Positions 17,909 to 27,205 are shown, numbered from the stretch's first letter. The stretch is DNA of 64,000 nt from Rhodobacteraceae bacterium LMO-JJ12 (GCA_021555075.1 JAKGBX010000001.1:2437645-2501644); one strand, 5' to 3'. The notes: generated from the letters alone by a model not told the origin. A program made the numbers and translations.

Positions 17909-18529
17909 TCATTCGGCCGCGTCGGCGCTTTCGCTATCCGTTTCAACTTTGCGGGGTTTGCGGGGTTTGCGCGGGGCGCGCGGCTTGGGCTTCTTGACCA
18001 CCTCTGCCTCGCCCGCACTCTCTGGCGTCTCTACCAGACCGCTGCTCTCGTCCGCATTCGAGCTGTCGATCACATCGGGTTGCGGCGCATTCGCAGGGTC
18101 ATTGCTTGCAGCGCTTGCAGCCTGCTTACCGCCTGCGCCCTGTCCGCTATCATTGCTTGCACTGCGCCCGCCATTCGATTCACGCTCCTGGCGTTCTGCA
18201 CGCTCGCGCTCGCGATCACGATCGGCCTGACGATCACGGTTCTGCTGTTCCTGCTGCTCGCGGCGGGCGTCCTGCTCGCGCTGCGCCTCGCCCAACATGC
18301 GCATATAATGCTCGGCATGCTGCTGAAAATTCTCCAGCGCAACCCGGTCACCGGAAAGCTGCGCATCGCGCGCCAACTGGTTATACTTTTCGATGATTTG
18401 CTGTGGCGTGCCGCGCACCTTGCCTTCGGGGCCGGAGCTGTCGAAGACACGATTGACGATATTGCCGTTACTGCCGACAGAGCGGTTGCGGTTTTTGTTT
18501 GACCGCGAGCGGTTTTTCGTTGGTCTCAT
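17909..18529 (-). CDS. DUF4167 domain-containing protein
   Basis: A 206-residue protein. The conserved DUF4167 block covers about residues 1-85 (MRPTKNRSRSNKNRNRS, RGTPQQIIEKYNQLARDAQLSGDRVALENFQQHAEHYMRML). The rest is low complexity: a Glu/Arg/Gln-rich probable coiled-coil to about 120, then an Ala/Ser/Asp-rich stretch and a KPRAPRKPRKPRK basic patch. The charge pattern suggests RNA or nucleic-acid binding, but the function is not established. AGGA precedes the ATG by four bases. Its position downstream of prmC is common in alphaproteobacteria. Confidence 0.85.
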   Translation of the reverse strand: MRPTKNRSRSNKNRNRSVGSNGNIVNRVFDSSGPEGKVRGTPQQIIEKYNQLARDAQLSGDRVALENFQQHAEHYMRMLGEAQREQDARREQQEQQNRDRQADRDRERERAERQERESNGGRSASNDSGQGAGGKQAASAASNDPANAPQPDVIDSSNADESSGLVETPESAGEAEVVKKPKPRAPRKPRKPRKVETDSESADAAE

Positions 18530-18760
18530 GATGTCCTTGGTTCAGCTTGTTGAACGGGCCTTGGCTTAACCCGACCGTTGCGCTTTGCGCCTTTATTGGC
18601 CGGGCTGCACATTGTCTGGCATGGTATCAGCGGGATCACCTGTAAGAGGCATCCACCTGCGTGATGTCACTGAGTAAACATGACAGAACGATATTAACAA
18701 GAGCTAACTGGCCTCTGACACATCAGATTCACCAGAAATGTTGCGATTCCGTGGCAATTA

Positions 18761-19606
18761 TCAGCTCCGACGCGGCAATTTGCCCATCACGACCCTGTCC
18801 CGCCCATCCAGATCGGGCAGGATCGAAACCGCCTCAAGCCCGGCCTCGTCAAACATCCCGGACACGATCTGCCCCTGCGTCGGCCCGATTTCAACCATCA
18901 ACCGCCCGCCGGGAACCAAATGCGTATTAGCCCCGCTGGTAATCGCACGGTAAGCCGCAAGTCCGTCGCCCTCATCGGTCAACGCCATGCGCGGCTCATG
19001 GCCGAGTTCGGGGGAAAGCCCTGCCATTTCATCTGCGGCAATATAGGGCGGGTTTGAAACGATAAGATCGAAACTGCCCTGAAGCGCTGAAAACCAGTCG
19101 GATCTCACAAAGCTGCACCGCTCGCTGACTCCGATTCGTTCAGCGTTGGCCGCCGCCAGTTCAAGTGCCTCCTGCGACAGGTCGCTCCCGATGCCCGTCG
19201 CATCCTGTCGCGCGGCCAGCAGCGAGATTAGAATAGCCCCCGATCCGGTTCCCAAATCCAGGATTCGAGCGTATGGATCGCCCAATGCTGCGCGAACCAA
19301 AACCTCTGTTTCCGGTCTTGGATCAAGTACTTGCGGACCAATTCTAAATCTATGATCGAAGAAATCCCGATAGCCCAGAATATGCGAAATTGGCTTGCGC
19401 TCCAATCGCGCGCGCAAAACGGCATCAAGCGCCTCCCAATGCCCTTGATCGACAGGGTCGTTCATAGAAATCGCAACTCTGTCATGCGCGATGCCCGCAG
19501 CAAATGCCGCAAGCAACGACGCCTCGCGCGGCGCATTGTCGATTCCGGCCTCACTCAACTTTTGCGTTGCGCTCACCACCATGTCGCGCAGCAGCCTCCC
19601 GCTCAC
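18761..19606 (-). CDS. prmC: Peptide chain release factor N5-glutamine methyltransferase
   Basis: A 281-residue PrmC/HemK. The helical N-terminal domain (1-80) binds the release factor. The SAM-binding domain has DLGTGSGA (117-124) and the catalytic NPPY (185-188). It methylates the GGQ glutamine of RF1 and RF2. The start is GTG, overlapping the prfA stop by four bases (GTGA), so it is coupled to its substrate gene. The 231 bases beyond its stop, toward the DUF4167 gene, hold no recognisable feature. Confidence 0.95.
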   Translation of the reverse strand: MSGRLLRDMVVSATQKLSEAGIDNAPREASLLAAFAAGIAHDRVAISMNDPVDQGHWEALDAVLRARLERKPISHILGYRDFFDHRFRIGPQVLDPRPETEVLVRAALGDPYARILDLGTGSGAILISLLAARQDATGIGSDLSQEALELAAANAERIGVSERCSFVRSDWFSALQGSFDLIVSNPPYIAADEMAGLSPELGHEPRMALTDEGDGLAAYRAITSGANTHLVPGGRLMVEIGPTQGQIVSGMFDEAGLEAVSILPDLDGRDRVVMGKLPRRS

Positions 19607-20652
19607 CCTTCCATCTCCGCCAGCAATGCGGCCTGATGATCTGCGGTCAGAGCGTCGATGATCTCATCCAGATCGCCGCCCATCACCGCATCAAGTTTGT
19701 AGAGCGTCAGGTTGATGCGATGGTCAGTCATCCTCCCCTGAGGGAAATTATAAGTGCGGATGCGCTCGGATCGGTCGCCCGAGCCAACCTGACGCTTGCG
19801 ATCGGCGGCACGTGCATCATCTGCGCGCTGACGTTCCAGGTCGTAAAGCCGGGTCTTGAGCACCTGCATCGCATTGGCGCGGTTCTGATGTTGGGATTTC
19901 TCCGAACTGGTCACGACGATTCCGCTGGGAATATGCGTGATCCGCACCGCCGAATCGGTCGTGTTGACATGCTGCCCCCCCGCCCCCGACGCGCGCATTG
20001 TGTCTATACGGATGTCATTGGCATCAATGGCAATATCCACATCCTCGGCCTCGGGCAGAACCGCGACGGTCGCCGCGCTTGTATGAATCCGCCCGCCCGA
20101 TTCCGTTTCCGGCACCCGTTGCACGCGGTGCACCCCGCTCTCGTATTTCAGCCGCGCAAAGACGTTCTGGCCGGAAATCCGTGCCACGACTTCCTTGATT
20201 CCCCCCAACTCGGTCAGCGCCTGCTCCATGATCTCAAATCGCCACCCCTTGGCCTCGGCATACCGTTGATACATCCGCAGCAAATCCCCCGCGAACAACG
20301 CCGCCTCGTCGCCCCCTGTTCCGGGACGAATCTCGATAAGCGCCGGGCGCACATCCGCCTCATCCTTGGGCAAAAGCGCCAGTTGCAACGCCGCCTCCAC
20401 CTCGGGCAATCGCGCTTTCAGATCGGGCAGCTCCTCTTGCGCCAGTTCCTTCATCTCCGGGTCGTTCAGCATCGCCTCGGCCTCGCTCAACTCGCCCAGC
20501 AATTGGCGATAGGTCGCAATCTGCTCCACAACCGGTCGCAGATCGGAATATTCCTTGGCCAGCAGGGCAATATCGCTGCCCCCCTCGGCCATCTTCGCCT
20601 CAAGAAACTGAAATCGCCCGGTGATCTGTTCGAGTTTGTCGATTGGAACCAT
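19603..20652 (-). CDS. prfA: Peptide chain release factor 1
   Basis: A 349-residue class I release factor for UAA and UAG. The PxT codon-recognition motif reads PET at 181-183, and the GGQ catalytic motif is at 225-227 ([10 protein letters not shown]). The ATG at 20652 has GGAGA about ten bases upstream and matches the expected N-terminus ([21 protein letters not shown]); the upstream extension to 20745 is not conserved-looking. It is followed by prmC with overlapping stop and start. Confidence 0.96.
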   Translation of the reverse strand: MVPIDKLEQITGRFQFLEAKMAEGGSDIALLAKEYSDLRPVVEQIATYRQLLGELSEAEAMLNDPEMKELAQEELPDLKARLPEVEAALQLALLPKDEADVRPALIEIRPGTGGDEAALFAGDLLRMYQRYAEAKGWRFEIMEQALTELGGIKEVVARISGQNVFARLKYESGVHRVQRVPETESGGRIHTSAATVAVLPEAEDVDIAIDANDIRIDTMRASGAGGQHVNTTDSAVRITHIPSGIVVTSSEKSQHQNRANAMQVLKTRLYDLERQRADDARAADRKRQVGSGDRSERIRTYNFPQGRMTDHRINLTLYKLDAVMGGDLDEIIDALTADHQAALLAEMEG

Positions 20653-20764
20653 GCACCCGTCTCTCCCCGATTGGCCGCTCCGGGTCAAGAGCGGCATGCG
20701 CCGTCTGGCCTGCGCGCTGCTACGCCCGGTTCTACGATCCTGCAAATCATGCTATAATCGGCGC

Positions 20765-21064
20765 ATGAAACAGCTCACATCCCTCCTGGCACTGGGGTTG
20801 ATGGCCGCGCCCGTCCATGCCGATTACAACATGAACGGCAAGATCATTGATTGCTATTGCACCAACACGACTGGCGGGCGTGTCGACATCGGGGAAACGA
20901 TCTGCCTGCACGTCGATGGCAAAATGTTCATGGCGCAATGCCAGATGTCGCTCAACGTGCCGATGTGGCGCAAGATTTCCGATGGCTGCCTGAGCTCAGA
21001 TCTGCGCCAGCCACGCCTCAATCCGCGCCCGGTTAACGCCGAAATCGCTACGCCCAAATCGTAG
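20765..21064 (+). CDS. Small secreted cysteine-containing protein of unknown function
   Basis: A 99-residue ORF beginning with a clear signal peptide (MKQLTSLLALGLMAAPVHA) and followed by a mature part with four Cys (two in DCYCTN, then ETICLHV and MAQCQM) and a WRKISDGCL segment with a fifth. The cysteines suggest a disulfide-stabilised periplasmic protein. The last 23 residues (from about 20996) overlap the 3' end of the convergent DUF1499 gene by 69 bases and look less protein-like than the first 75. The ancestral end may have been near residue 78. The function is unknown. Confidence 0.6.
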   Translation: MKQLTSLLALGLMAAPVHADYNMNGKIIDCYCTNTTGGRVDIGETICLHVDGKMFMAQCQMSLNVPMWRKISDGCLSSDLRQPRLNPRPVNAEIATPKS

Positions 21065-21403
21065 TCGCGCGTTGACTTCCAGCCGCCCTTCCACCTGCCG
21101 CACCGTGGTGTAATCAGGAAACCCCAAAACCGCGCTGCGCGTCACATAGGTAATCATCCCCTCATCGACACTCCCGGCCAAGATTCGCGTGCGTGGCCAA
21201 GCCCGCGCGACCTTGTCGAGCCGCGCCAGCCCGTCGGCCCCGGTCTCGACCCGGCGCAACACGCCGCCTTCTAGATCCCGATCCGCCGCAATATCGCGCA
21301 CAACATGCCAGCGCGCCGGATCGCTCGGCGCCAGCCGCACATAAGCCGCGCCAAGCCCCAGAACGACCAACAAAAACCACAGGAACATCATCTTCCAACC
21401 CAT
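20996..21403 (-). CDS. DUF1499 family membrane-anchored protein
   Basis: A 135-residue protein with one N-terminal membrane segment (MMFLWFLLVVLGLGAAYVRL) and a DUF1499 domain containing FPDYTTV, ARLRFGRSDFGVNRARIEAWL. The domain's role is unknown; several members are associated with the envelope. It stands alone on the minus strand between the secreted protein (overlapping 3' ends) and the agmatinase gene. A short repeat unit lies just upstream of its start. Confidence 0.8.
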   Translation of the reverse strand: MGWKMMFLWFLLVVLGLGAAYVRLAPSDPARWHVVRDIAADRDLEGGVLRRVETGADGLARLDKVARAWPRTRILAGSVDEGMITYVTRSAVLGFPDYTTVRQVEGRLEVNARLRFGRSDFGVNRARIEAWLAQI

Positions 21404-21406
21404 TCT

Positions 21407-21427
21407 TCATCTTGCCCAAAATATCCA
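21407..21427 (+). repeat. Dispersed intergenic repeat, short copy
   Basis: TTCATCTTGCCC followed by AAAATATCC, without the G+C hairpin seen in the long copies. It lies four bases upstream of the DUF1499 start. Confidence 0.7.
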
Positions 21428-21464
21428 AAGTCCAACAGAGCGGCAAAACTGCTCGCCTGTCGAC

Positions 21465-22424
21465 TCAGCGCCGGTTCCACGCCCAAAGGCACAATATCTC
21501 CATCGCCACATGCGCCCCGGCCACAGCCGTCACCCCCGACGGATCAAACGGCGGCGAAACCTCCACCACATCACCCCCCACAAGGTTGATTCCCGCCAGC
21601 CCCCGCATCAAAACAGCGGCCTGCGCAGTGCTCAACCCGCCCCAGACCGGCGTGCCGGTGCCGGGCGCAAAAGCCGGATCCAGACCATCAATATCGAAAC
21701 TGAGGTAAACCGGCCGCTTGCCGACGATCTCGCGCGCCTTCGCCGCCGCCGCCGCCGCACCCTGTTCATGCACCTCTCGCGCGTCGATGATATGCACACC
21801 CAGAGGATCGTCATTCTGCGTGCGAATGCCGATCTGCACCGATGTCGCCGGGTCCACCAGCCCCGATTTCACAGCCTTGTAGAACATCGTGCCATGATCG
21901 ACCCGGCTCATGTCATCATCAACCCAGGTATCGGTATGAGCATCCACCTGGATCAACGAAATCGGCCCGAACTTCTCAGCGTAAGCCTTTAGAATCGGGA
22001 ACGAAATATAATGATCTCCGCCCAGCGCGATACTCGCGGCCCCGGCCTCCAGAATACCGCGGATATGTGCCGTCAGCGTGTCGGGGAAGGCCGGGATATT
22101 GGCATAATCAAACGCCATGTCGCCATAATCGACCACATTGCAGGTCTCCAGCGGGTTGAATCCCCAGCCATAGGGCGCATCCGGGCTTTGCAGCGCGCTG
22201 GCCTCGCGGATCGCGCGCGGGCCCAACCTTGTGCCGGGCCGGTTGGTCACCGCCTGATCAAACGGAATCCCCGTTACCGCCACATCAACACCGGTCAAAT
22301 CCTTGGAATAGCGCCGCCGCAGGAACGAACACGCACCGCCAAAGGTGTTCTCAAAACTCACCCCCTTGTCGGATTTACGGGTAAACGCCTCATCCACGTA
22401 GTTTTTCGAATCTTCCAGCGCCAT
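21465..22424 (-). CDS. speB: Agmatinase (arginase/ureohydrolase family)
   Basis: A 319-residue ureohydrolase. The binuclear manganese site is fully present: GGDH (135-138), DAHTD (161-165) and DIDGLDP (244-250). Agmatinase releases urea from agmatine to give putrescine; related enzymes act on guanidinobutyrate or guanidinopropionate, and the sequence alone does not exclude these. The ATG at 22424 is preceded by GAGG. It has the same orientation as the two M20 amidohydrolases upstream, though 124 bases separate them. It is one of three amine-related loci in the window. Confidence 0.85.
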   Translation of the reverse strand: MALEDSKNYVDEAFTRKSDKGVSFENTFGGACSFLRRRYSKDLTGVDVAVTGIPFDQAVTNRPGTRLGPRAIREASALQSPDAPYGWGFNPLETCNVVDYGDMAFDYANIPAFPDTLTAHIRGILEAGAASIALGGDHYISFPILKAYAEKFGPISLIQVDAHTDTWVDDDMSRVDHGTMFYKAVKSGLVDPATSVQIGIRTQNDDPLGVHIIDAREVHEQGAAAAAAKAREIVGKRPVYLSFDIDGLDPAFAPGTGTPVWGGLSTAQAAVLMRGLAGINLVGGDVVEVSPPFDPSGVTAVAGAHVAMEILCLWAWNRR

Positions 22425-22548
22425 CAGGCCTCTCCGTCAATCTATGGGTTGACCCTGCCGTTTTACGGGCGAGGTAGGTGGTGAAAGCGTTTCTCCTTAA
22501 CCCCAAGACAAGGTTAACTGGAAACGCCGCGCAAAAAGGCAAGGGTCG

Positions 22549-23712
22549 TCACACTGGCGCTGCCTTTTCCACCAATCGCGCCAGAAAAGACGCCCCCACC
22601 GGCGCGATCTCGTCGTTGAAATCGTATTTCGGGTGATGCACCATCGCGCCGTCCTCGCCATTGCCGACAAAGGCATAGGCCCCGGGGCGCGCTTCCAGCA
22701 TATAGGAAAAATCCTCGGCCGCCATCAACGGCTTGGCATCACCGTCCACCATCGCGTCTCCGGCCACATCGCGCGCGACCTCGGTCGCAAACGCGGTCTT
22801 GGCAGCGTCATTCACCGTCGGCGGATACCCGCGATCATAGTTCAGCACCGCCTCCACGCCAAAGCTCGCCGCCTGACCGGCCACGATCTCGCCCAGGCGC
22901 CTTTCCACCATGTCGCGCACATCGCCGTCAAAGCACCGCACCGTGCCGCACAGAAAGGCGGTGTCGGGGATGATGTTGCTGGCCGTGCCGGTGTTGATCT
23001 GCGTCACCGACACCACCAGCCGCTTCTGGGCGTCGTTGTTGCGGCTCACGATGGTCTGGATCGCCTGCGCCATTGCCACAGCCGCCACCACCGGATCGAC
23101 GGATTCATGTGGCACCGCACCGTGACCGCCCTGCCCCTGGATGTTGATCTCGAACGTATCCGCCGCCGCCATCACCGGCCCAGGTCGCATCGCGATCTGC
23201 CCGGTGGGCAGCCCCGGCCCGTTATGGATCGCATAGACCTCGTCAATGGCATATTTCTCCATCACGCCTTCTTGCACCATCGCTTCGCCGCCGCCGCCTC
23301 CCTCTTCATCGGGTTGAAACAGCAGCACCGCACGTCCGGCAAAATTGCGCGTCTCGGCCAGATACTTGGCCGCGCCCAGTAGCATCGCGGTATGCCCGTC
23401 ATGGCCACAGGCATGCATCTTGCCGGGGGTCTTGCTGGCATAGTCAAGGCCGGTGATCTCGGTCATCGGCAGCGCGTCCATGTCAGCCCTGAGCCCGATG
23501 TTGGGCCCTTCGCCTTTCCCCTCAATCACGGCGACAACGCCGCTTTCCGCCCAGCCGGTGCTGATCTCGGTAATGCCAAACTCGCGCAGACGCTCCACCA
23601 CGAAGGCCGCCGTCTGATGACAATCCCGCGCCAGTTCGGGGTGCATGTGGATATGGCGCCGCCACGCCTTCATTTCATCGGCATAGCCCGCAATCCGGTT
23701 GATCACAGCCAT
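22549..23712 (-). CDS. M20 family amidohydrolase, copy 1 (hippurate hydrolase/aminoacylase-like)
   Basis: A 387-residue M20D metallopeptidase homologue. The MHACGHDGHT motif carries zinc or manganese ligands, and the lid-domain segment GQGGHGAVPHESVDP is typical. The catalytic glutamate region reads FQPDEEGGGGGEAM where most relatives have FQPAEE, and a five-glycine run follows. These enzymes cleave N-acyl amino acids or similar amides. GGAG lies eight bases before the ATG. A paralogue of exactly equal length follows upstream at 23821. The substrate is unknown. Confidence 0.85.
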   Translation of the reverse strand: MAVINRIAGYADEMKAWRRHIHMHPELARDCHQTAAFVVERLREFGITEISTGWAESGVVAVIEGKGEGPNIGLRADMDALPMTEITGLDYASKTPGKMHACGHDGHTAMLLGAAKYLAETRNFAGRAVLLFQPDEEGGGGGEAMVQEGVMEKYAIDEVYAIHNGPGLPTGQIAMRPGPVMAAADTFEINIQGQGGHGAVPHESVDPVVAAVAMAQAIQTIVSRNNDAQKRLVVSVTQINTGTASNIIPDTAFLCGTVRCFDGDVRDMVERRLGEIVAGQAASFGVEAVLNYDRGYPPTVNDAAKTAFATEVARDVAGDAMVDGDAKPLMAAEDFSYMLEARPGAYAFVGNGEDGAMVHHPKYDFNDEIAPVGASFLARLVEKAAPV

Positions 23713-23820
23713 TTCTCGCGCTCCTTGATCTCCGTTCCCGGTTCACTCAATCCCAAAGCCGCACCATGTGCAACGCCCTTGCCCGCCTCCGACCCCACGA
23801 AGGGCCGGGTTTCAGTCCCT

Positions 23821-24984
23821 CTACCCAATCGCATGATGCCGCTCGATCAGCCGGGCAAAGAAACTTGCCCCGATCGGCGCCGCGGCATCATTGAAATCAA
23901 ACTTCGGATGATGCACCGATGGCCCCACACCCTGCCCAAGAAACAAGAACGCTCCCGGTCGCGCCTCCAGCATGAAAGAAAAATCCTCGGCCCCCATTTC
24001 CGGTGGCAAAGCCGTCAGCACATTGTCATCCCCCATCACCTCGCGCGCAATCACGGCCGCCTTCTCCGTCTGTTCGGCGTGGTTCACGGTCGCGGGGTAA
24101 TTACGCTGATAATCGAGCCGCCCCTCCACACCGTATACCTCAGCCTGCGCGCGCACGATCTCGCCGATGCGCCGCTCGGCCATATCCCGTATTACGGGCG
24201 AAAAGCTGCGCACCGTTCCCGCAAGATAGGCCTTCTCGGGAATGATGTTCATCGCCGATCCGCCATGGATCTGCGTCACCGACACCACCAGCGCCTCCAG
24301 TGGCGGGCGATTGCGGCTGACAATGGTCTGCAACGCTTGCAGAACTGCCGCCGCCGCAGGAAGCGGATCAACGCAGCTGTCGGGATAGGCCGCATGGCCG
24401 CCCGTACCGGTCAGATGTATCTCGAAATCATCCACCGCCGCCATGATCGGCCCCGGCCGCGTGCGAAATTCGCCCAACCCGGCAAAGGAATCGGTATGCA
24501 GCGCATAGACCTCGCCGACACCGAAACGATCCATGATGCCTTCTTCCACCATGATCCGCCCGCCGCCGATGGTCTCTTCTGCGGGTTGGAAGATCAGCAA
24601 GGCGCTCCCGGTAAAATTACGCGTCTCCGCCAGATATTTCGCCGCCCCCAAAAGCATCGTCGTATGCCCGTCATGGCCACAGGCATGCATCCTTCCCGGC
24701 ACAGTGCTGGCCCAATCTACCCCGGTGTCTTCCTGCATCGGCAGCGCGTCCATATCCGCGCGCAACCCGGTGACAGGCCCGTCGCCCCTGCCCTTGATCA
24801 CGGCCAAGACACCACTCTCGGCGATGCCCTCATGAATCTCGTCAACGCCGAATTCGCGCAATCGCTCAACCACGAAAGCCGCCGTCTGATGGCACTCCAG
24901 CCCCAGTTCGGGGTTCATATGCAAATGCCGCCGCCACGCTGTCATCTCGTCGGCAAACCCGGCAATTCGATTGATCACTGCCAC
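23821..24984 (-). CDS. M20 family amidohydrolase, copy 2
   Basis: Also 387 residues, collinear with copy 1 over its whole length (both begin with AVINRIAG after the start residue). It has the canonical FQPAEE, MHACGHDGHT and GTGGHAAYPDSCVDP. The start is set at GTG 24984, with GGAG eight bases upstream, because this aligns exactly with copy 1; a longer frame to 25014 exists. The pair is a tandem duplication that has diverged considerably, so different acyl substrates are likely. It is divergent from mazG. Confidence 0.85.
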   Translation of the reverse strand: MAVINRIAGFADEMTAWRRHLHMNPELGLECHQTAAFVVERLREFGVDEIHEGIAESGVLAVIKGRGDGPVTGLRADMDALPMQEDTGVDWASTVPGRMHACGHDGHTTMLLGAAKYLAETRNFTGSALLIFQPAEETIGGGRIMVEEGIMDRFGVGEVYALHTDSFAGLGEFRTRPGPIMAAVDDFEIHLTGTGGHAAYPDSCVDPLPAAAAVLQALQTIVSRNRPPLEALVVSVTQIHGGSAMNIIPEKAYLAGTVRSFSPVIRDMAERRIGEIVRAQAEVYGVEGRLDYQRNYPATVNHAEQTEKAAVIAREVMGDDNVLTALPPEMGAEDFSFMLEARPGAFLFLGQGVGPSVHHPKFDFNDAAAPIGASFFARLIERHHAIG

Positions 24985-25043
24985 CTGCTGGACTCCTTCT
25001 GCCTCACCCGGCACAACTCAATCCCAAACCGAAAGTCACCGCA

Positions 25044-25865
25044 ATGCCTGAAAACGACCTGATCCACGACCCCAAAGGCGGCCTGCCCCGCCTTCTTCAA
25101 ATCATGCGCCGCCTGCGCGATCCACAGACCGGCTGCCCTTGGGACATCGAGCAAACCTTCGACACCATCGCCCCCTACACGATCGAAGAAGCCTATGAAG
25201 TCGCCGATGCGATCGAACGTGAAGCGTGGGGCGACCTCAAGGGAGAATTGGGCGATCTGCTTTTCCAATCAGTGTTTCACGCACAAATGGCCGAAGAGGC
25301 CGGGCTTTTCACCTTCAACGATGTTGCCGACACCATGTCCGACAAGATGGTGGCCCGCCATCCGCATGTTTTCGGCGACGAGAGCCGTGACAAATCTGCC
25401 GAACAACAAACTCGCGACTGGGAAACCATCAAAGCGGCCGAGCGCGCCGAAAAAGCCCAGCAAGGCGCGCTCGATGGCGTCGCCGTCGGCCTGCCCGCCC
25501 TCCTGCGGGCCCTCAAACTGCAAAAACGCGCCGCCCGCGTCGGGTTTGACTGGCCCACCACTGACGAGGTGCTGGACAAGATCGTCGAAGAAGCCCGCGA
25601 ACTGACCCAGGCCCGCGAGTCACTGACAAAAGCAGAAGTTTTCGAGGAATTCGGCGACCTCCTCTTCGTTGTCGCCAATCTCGCCCGCCATCTCGAAATC
25701 GATCCCGAATCGGCCCTGCGCGCCGCCAACGCCAAATTTACTCGCCGTTTCGAACGCATCGAATCCCTGCTCGCCGAGCGTGGCAAAACCCCATCCGACA
25801 GCGATCTCGAAGAAATGGACTCTCTCTGGAACCAAGCCAAGCGCGAAGAAAAAAACGCGCCCTAA
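25044..25865 (+). CDS. mazG: Nucleoside triphosphate pyrophosphohydrolase MazG
   Basis: A 273-residue protein with two MazG-type helical domains. The first carries GCPWDIEQTFDTIAPYTIEEAYEVADAIE and GDLLFQSVFH; the second carries IVEEARELTQARES and EFGDLLFVVANLARHLEID. The Glu/Asp clusters bind magnesium. MazG removes pyrophosphate from NTPs and aberrant nucleotides and can lower ppGpp through GTP depletion. The length is typical for proteobacteria. No clear ribosome-binding site is present, but the start matches the family N-terminus. Confidence 0.93.
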   Translation: MPENDLIHDPKGGLPRLLQIMRRLRDPQTGCPWDIEQTFDTIAPYTIEEAYEVADAIEREAWGDLKGELGDLLFQSVFHAQMAEEAGLFTFNDVADTMSDKMVARHPHVFGDESRDKSAEQQTRDWETIKAAERAEKAQQGALDGVAVGLPALLRALKLQKRAARVGFDWPTTDEVLDKIVEEARELTQARESLTKAEVFEEFGDLLFVVANLARHLEIDPESALRAANAKFTRRFERIESLLAERGKTPSDSDLEEMDSLWNQAKREEKNAP

Positions 25866-25989
25866 GACCTCATGCGCTTCTCTGAAATGCGGCGCGCGAC
25901 CGACCCGGCCTTCCCTTCAGTGTCGTCGCCCGGTCCTTTTGCGCGCAGTTCAGGTCAAAGCCGAGCGCTTCAATCGGCAATCCCATTGT

Positions 25990-26034
25990 TTCATCTTGCC
26001 AGAAATATCCCGGGGGTTCGGGGGCTGGCCCCCG
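25990..26034 (+). repeat. Dispersed intergenic repeat, copy b (hairpin type)
   Basis: TTCATCTTGCCAGAAATATC followed by a CGGGGG-CTGG-CCCCCG hairpin at 26019-26034. It sits in the gap between mazG and the iron-binding protein gene. Confidence 0.8.
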
Positions 26035-26071
26035 ATACTGCAAACACTCTGAATAAACCCGACATCACCAC

Positions 26072-26107
26072 TCAGGTATTGACCTGATTAAATTGCTCAG
26101 GTTTAAG
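26072..26107 (+). promoter_or_regulatory. Promoter with TCAGGT/ACCTGA operator array
   Basis: TCAGGT (26072-26077), ACCTGA (26082-26087) and TCAGGT (26097-26102) form two overlapping inverted repeats with spacers of 4 and 9 bases. They cover a promoter TTGACC (26079-26084) - 17 bases - TTTAAG (26102-26107). A regulator bound here would control the iron-binding protein gene; iron-responsive control is inferred from the product. Confidence 0.6.
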
Positions 26108-26142
26108 GTGGCCAACGGAAATCCAACGTCAGGAGAACACAA

Positions 26143-27147
26143 ATGTTCACCCGCCTTACTCTTTTCGCACTGCTCACTGCCACAGCTGCGCCCGCACTGG
26201 CCGACGAGGTAAACATCTATTCCTACCGTCAGCCCGAACTTCTGGCGCCGCTTACCGATGCGTTCACCGCCGAGACGGGCATCAAGGTCAATGTCGCGCA
26301 TATGCAGCAAGGCATGGTCGAACGTCTCTCGGCCGAAGGCAGCCGCACTCCCGCCGATCTGGTCTTTACTGTCGATATTGCTCGGCTCGGCTCAATCGTC
26401 GAAGCCGATCTGACCCAGCCCGTCGAGAGCGCCACGCTCAGCGCCAATATACCTGCGGCCTTTCACGACCCGGACGGCCACTGGTGGGGCCTGACAACGC
26501 GAGCACGCATCGCCTACGCCAGCAAGGAGCGCGTCCCGGAAGGCGAACTGACCACCTACGAAGACCTTGCCGATCCCAAGTGGAAAGGTCGGATTTGTAC
26601 CCGTTCGGGAACGCACCCCTATAACGTGGCGCTGATCGCTGCCTACCTGCATCACCACGGACCCGAGGCCACCAAAAGCTGGCTCGAAGGCGTAAAAGCC
26701 AATCTCGCGCGCAAGCCCCAGGGCAATGACCGCGCCCAGATCAAGGCCATATGGGCCGGCGAATGCGATATCGCCCTCGGCAACACCTATTACATGGGCG
26801 CCATGTTGAACGACGACGAACAAAAGGCATGGGCCGATTCCGTGCGACTCGACTTCCCGGTGTTCGAAGGCCACGGCACCCATGTGAACATCTCGGGCGT
26901 TGCGATGACCAAAGCGGCCCCCAACCGCGACAGCGCCCTTAAACTGATGGAATTCCTCTCCTCGCCCACGGCTCAGAAGATCTATGCCGAAGCGAATTTT
27001 GAATACCCTGTCGCACCGGGCACCTCCCCCGATCCGCTGGTCGCCAGTTGGGGCAGCTTCACACCGGACGACACCAACCTGATGGATCTCTCCAGCCTGC
27101 GTCCCGAAGCGCTGAAGCTGACCGAAGAAGTCGACTTCGACGGCTGA
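26143..27147 (+). CDS. Fe(III) ABC transporter substrate-binding protein
   Basis: A 334-residue periplasmic binding protein. The signal peptide (MFTRLTLFALLTATAAPALA) precedes VNIYSYRQPELLAPLTDAFTAETGIKVNV, a FbpA/FutA-type N-terminus. Later segments include the family stretches WKGRICTRSGTHPYN and CDIALGNTYYMGAM, with the paired tyrosines that commonly coordinate ferric iron. AGGA lies eight bases before the ATG. No permease or ATPase gene follows, so the protein must work with components encoded elsewhere. Three TCAGGT/ACCTGA half-sites overlap its promoter. Confidence 0.87.
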   Translation: MFTRLTLFALLTATAAPALADEVNIYSYRQPELLAPLTDAFTAETGIKVNVAHMQQGMVERLSAEGSRTPADLVFTVDIARLGSIVEADLTQPVESATLSANIPAAFHDPDGHWWGLTTRARIAYASKERVPEGELTTYEDLADPKWKGRICTRSGTHPYNVALIAAYLHHHGPEATKSWLEGVKANLARKPQGNDRAQIKAIWAGECDIALGNTYYMGAMLNDDEQKAWADSVRLDFPVFEGHGTHVNISGVAMTKAAPNRDSALKLMEFLSSPTAQKIYAEANFEYPVAPGTSPDPLVASWGSFTPDDTNLMDLSSLRPEALKLTEEVDFDG

Positions 27148-27174
27148 CCCCAGGCCAAGCAAGCTCTCTTCTTT

Positions 27175-27205
27175 GCGGGCGTCCTCGGGCGCCCGCATTC
27201 ATTTT
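27175..27205 (+). terminator. Putative terminator of the iron-binding protein gene
   Basis: A GCGGGCG/CGCCCGC stem (27175-27181 with 27190-27196) is followed by ATTCATTTT. The T tract is imperfect, so efficiency is uncertain. Confidence 0.5.

Noticed and set aside
18070..18502. Membrane-protein-like plus-strand frames opposite the DUF4167 gene
   Set aside because: They arise from antisense reading of Glu/Arg/Gln repeats, which gives Leu/Ala runs.
19504..20757. A 417-codon plus-strand frame antisense to prfA
   Set aside because: prfA is unmistakable on the other strand.
23392..25062. A 556-codon plus-strand open frame antisense to both M20 genes
   Set aside because: It is the mirror of two G+C-rich genes with clear families; its protein is rich in His, Arg and Pro and has no domain.
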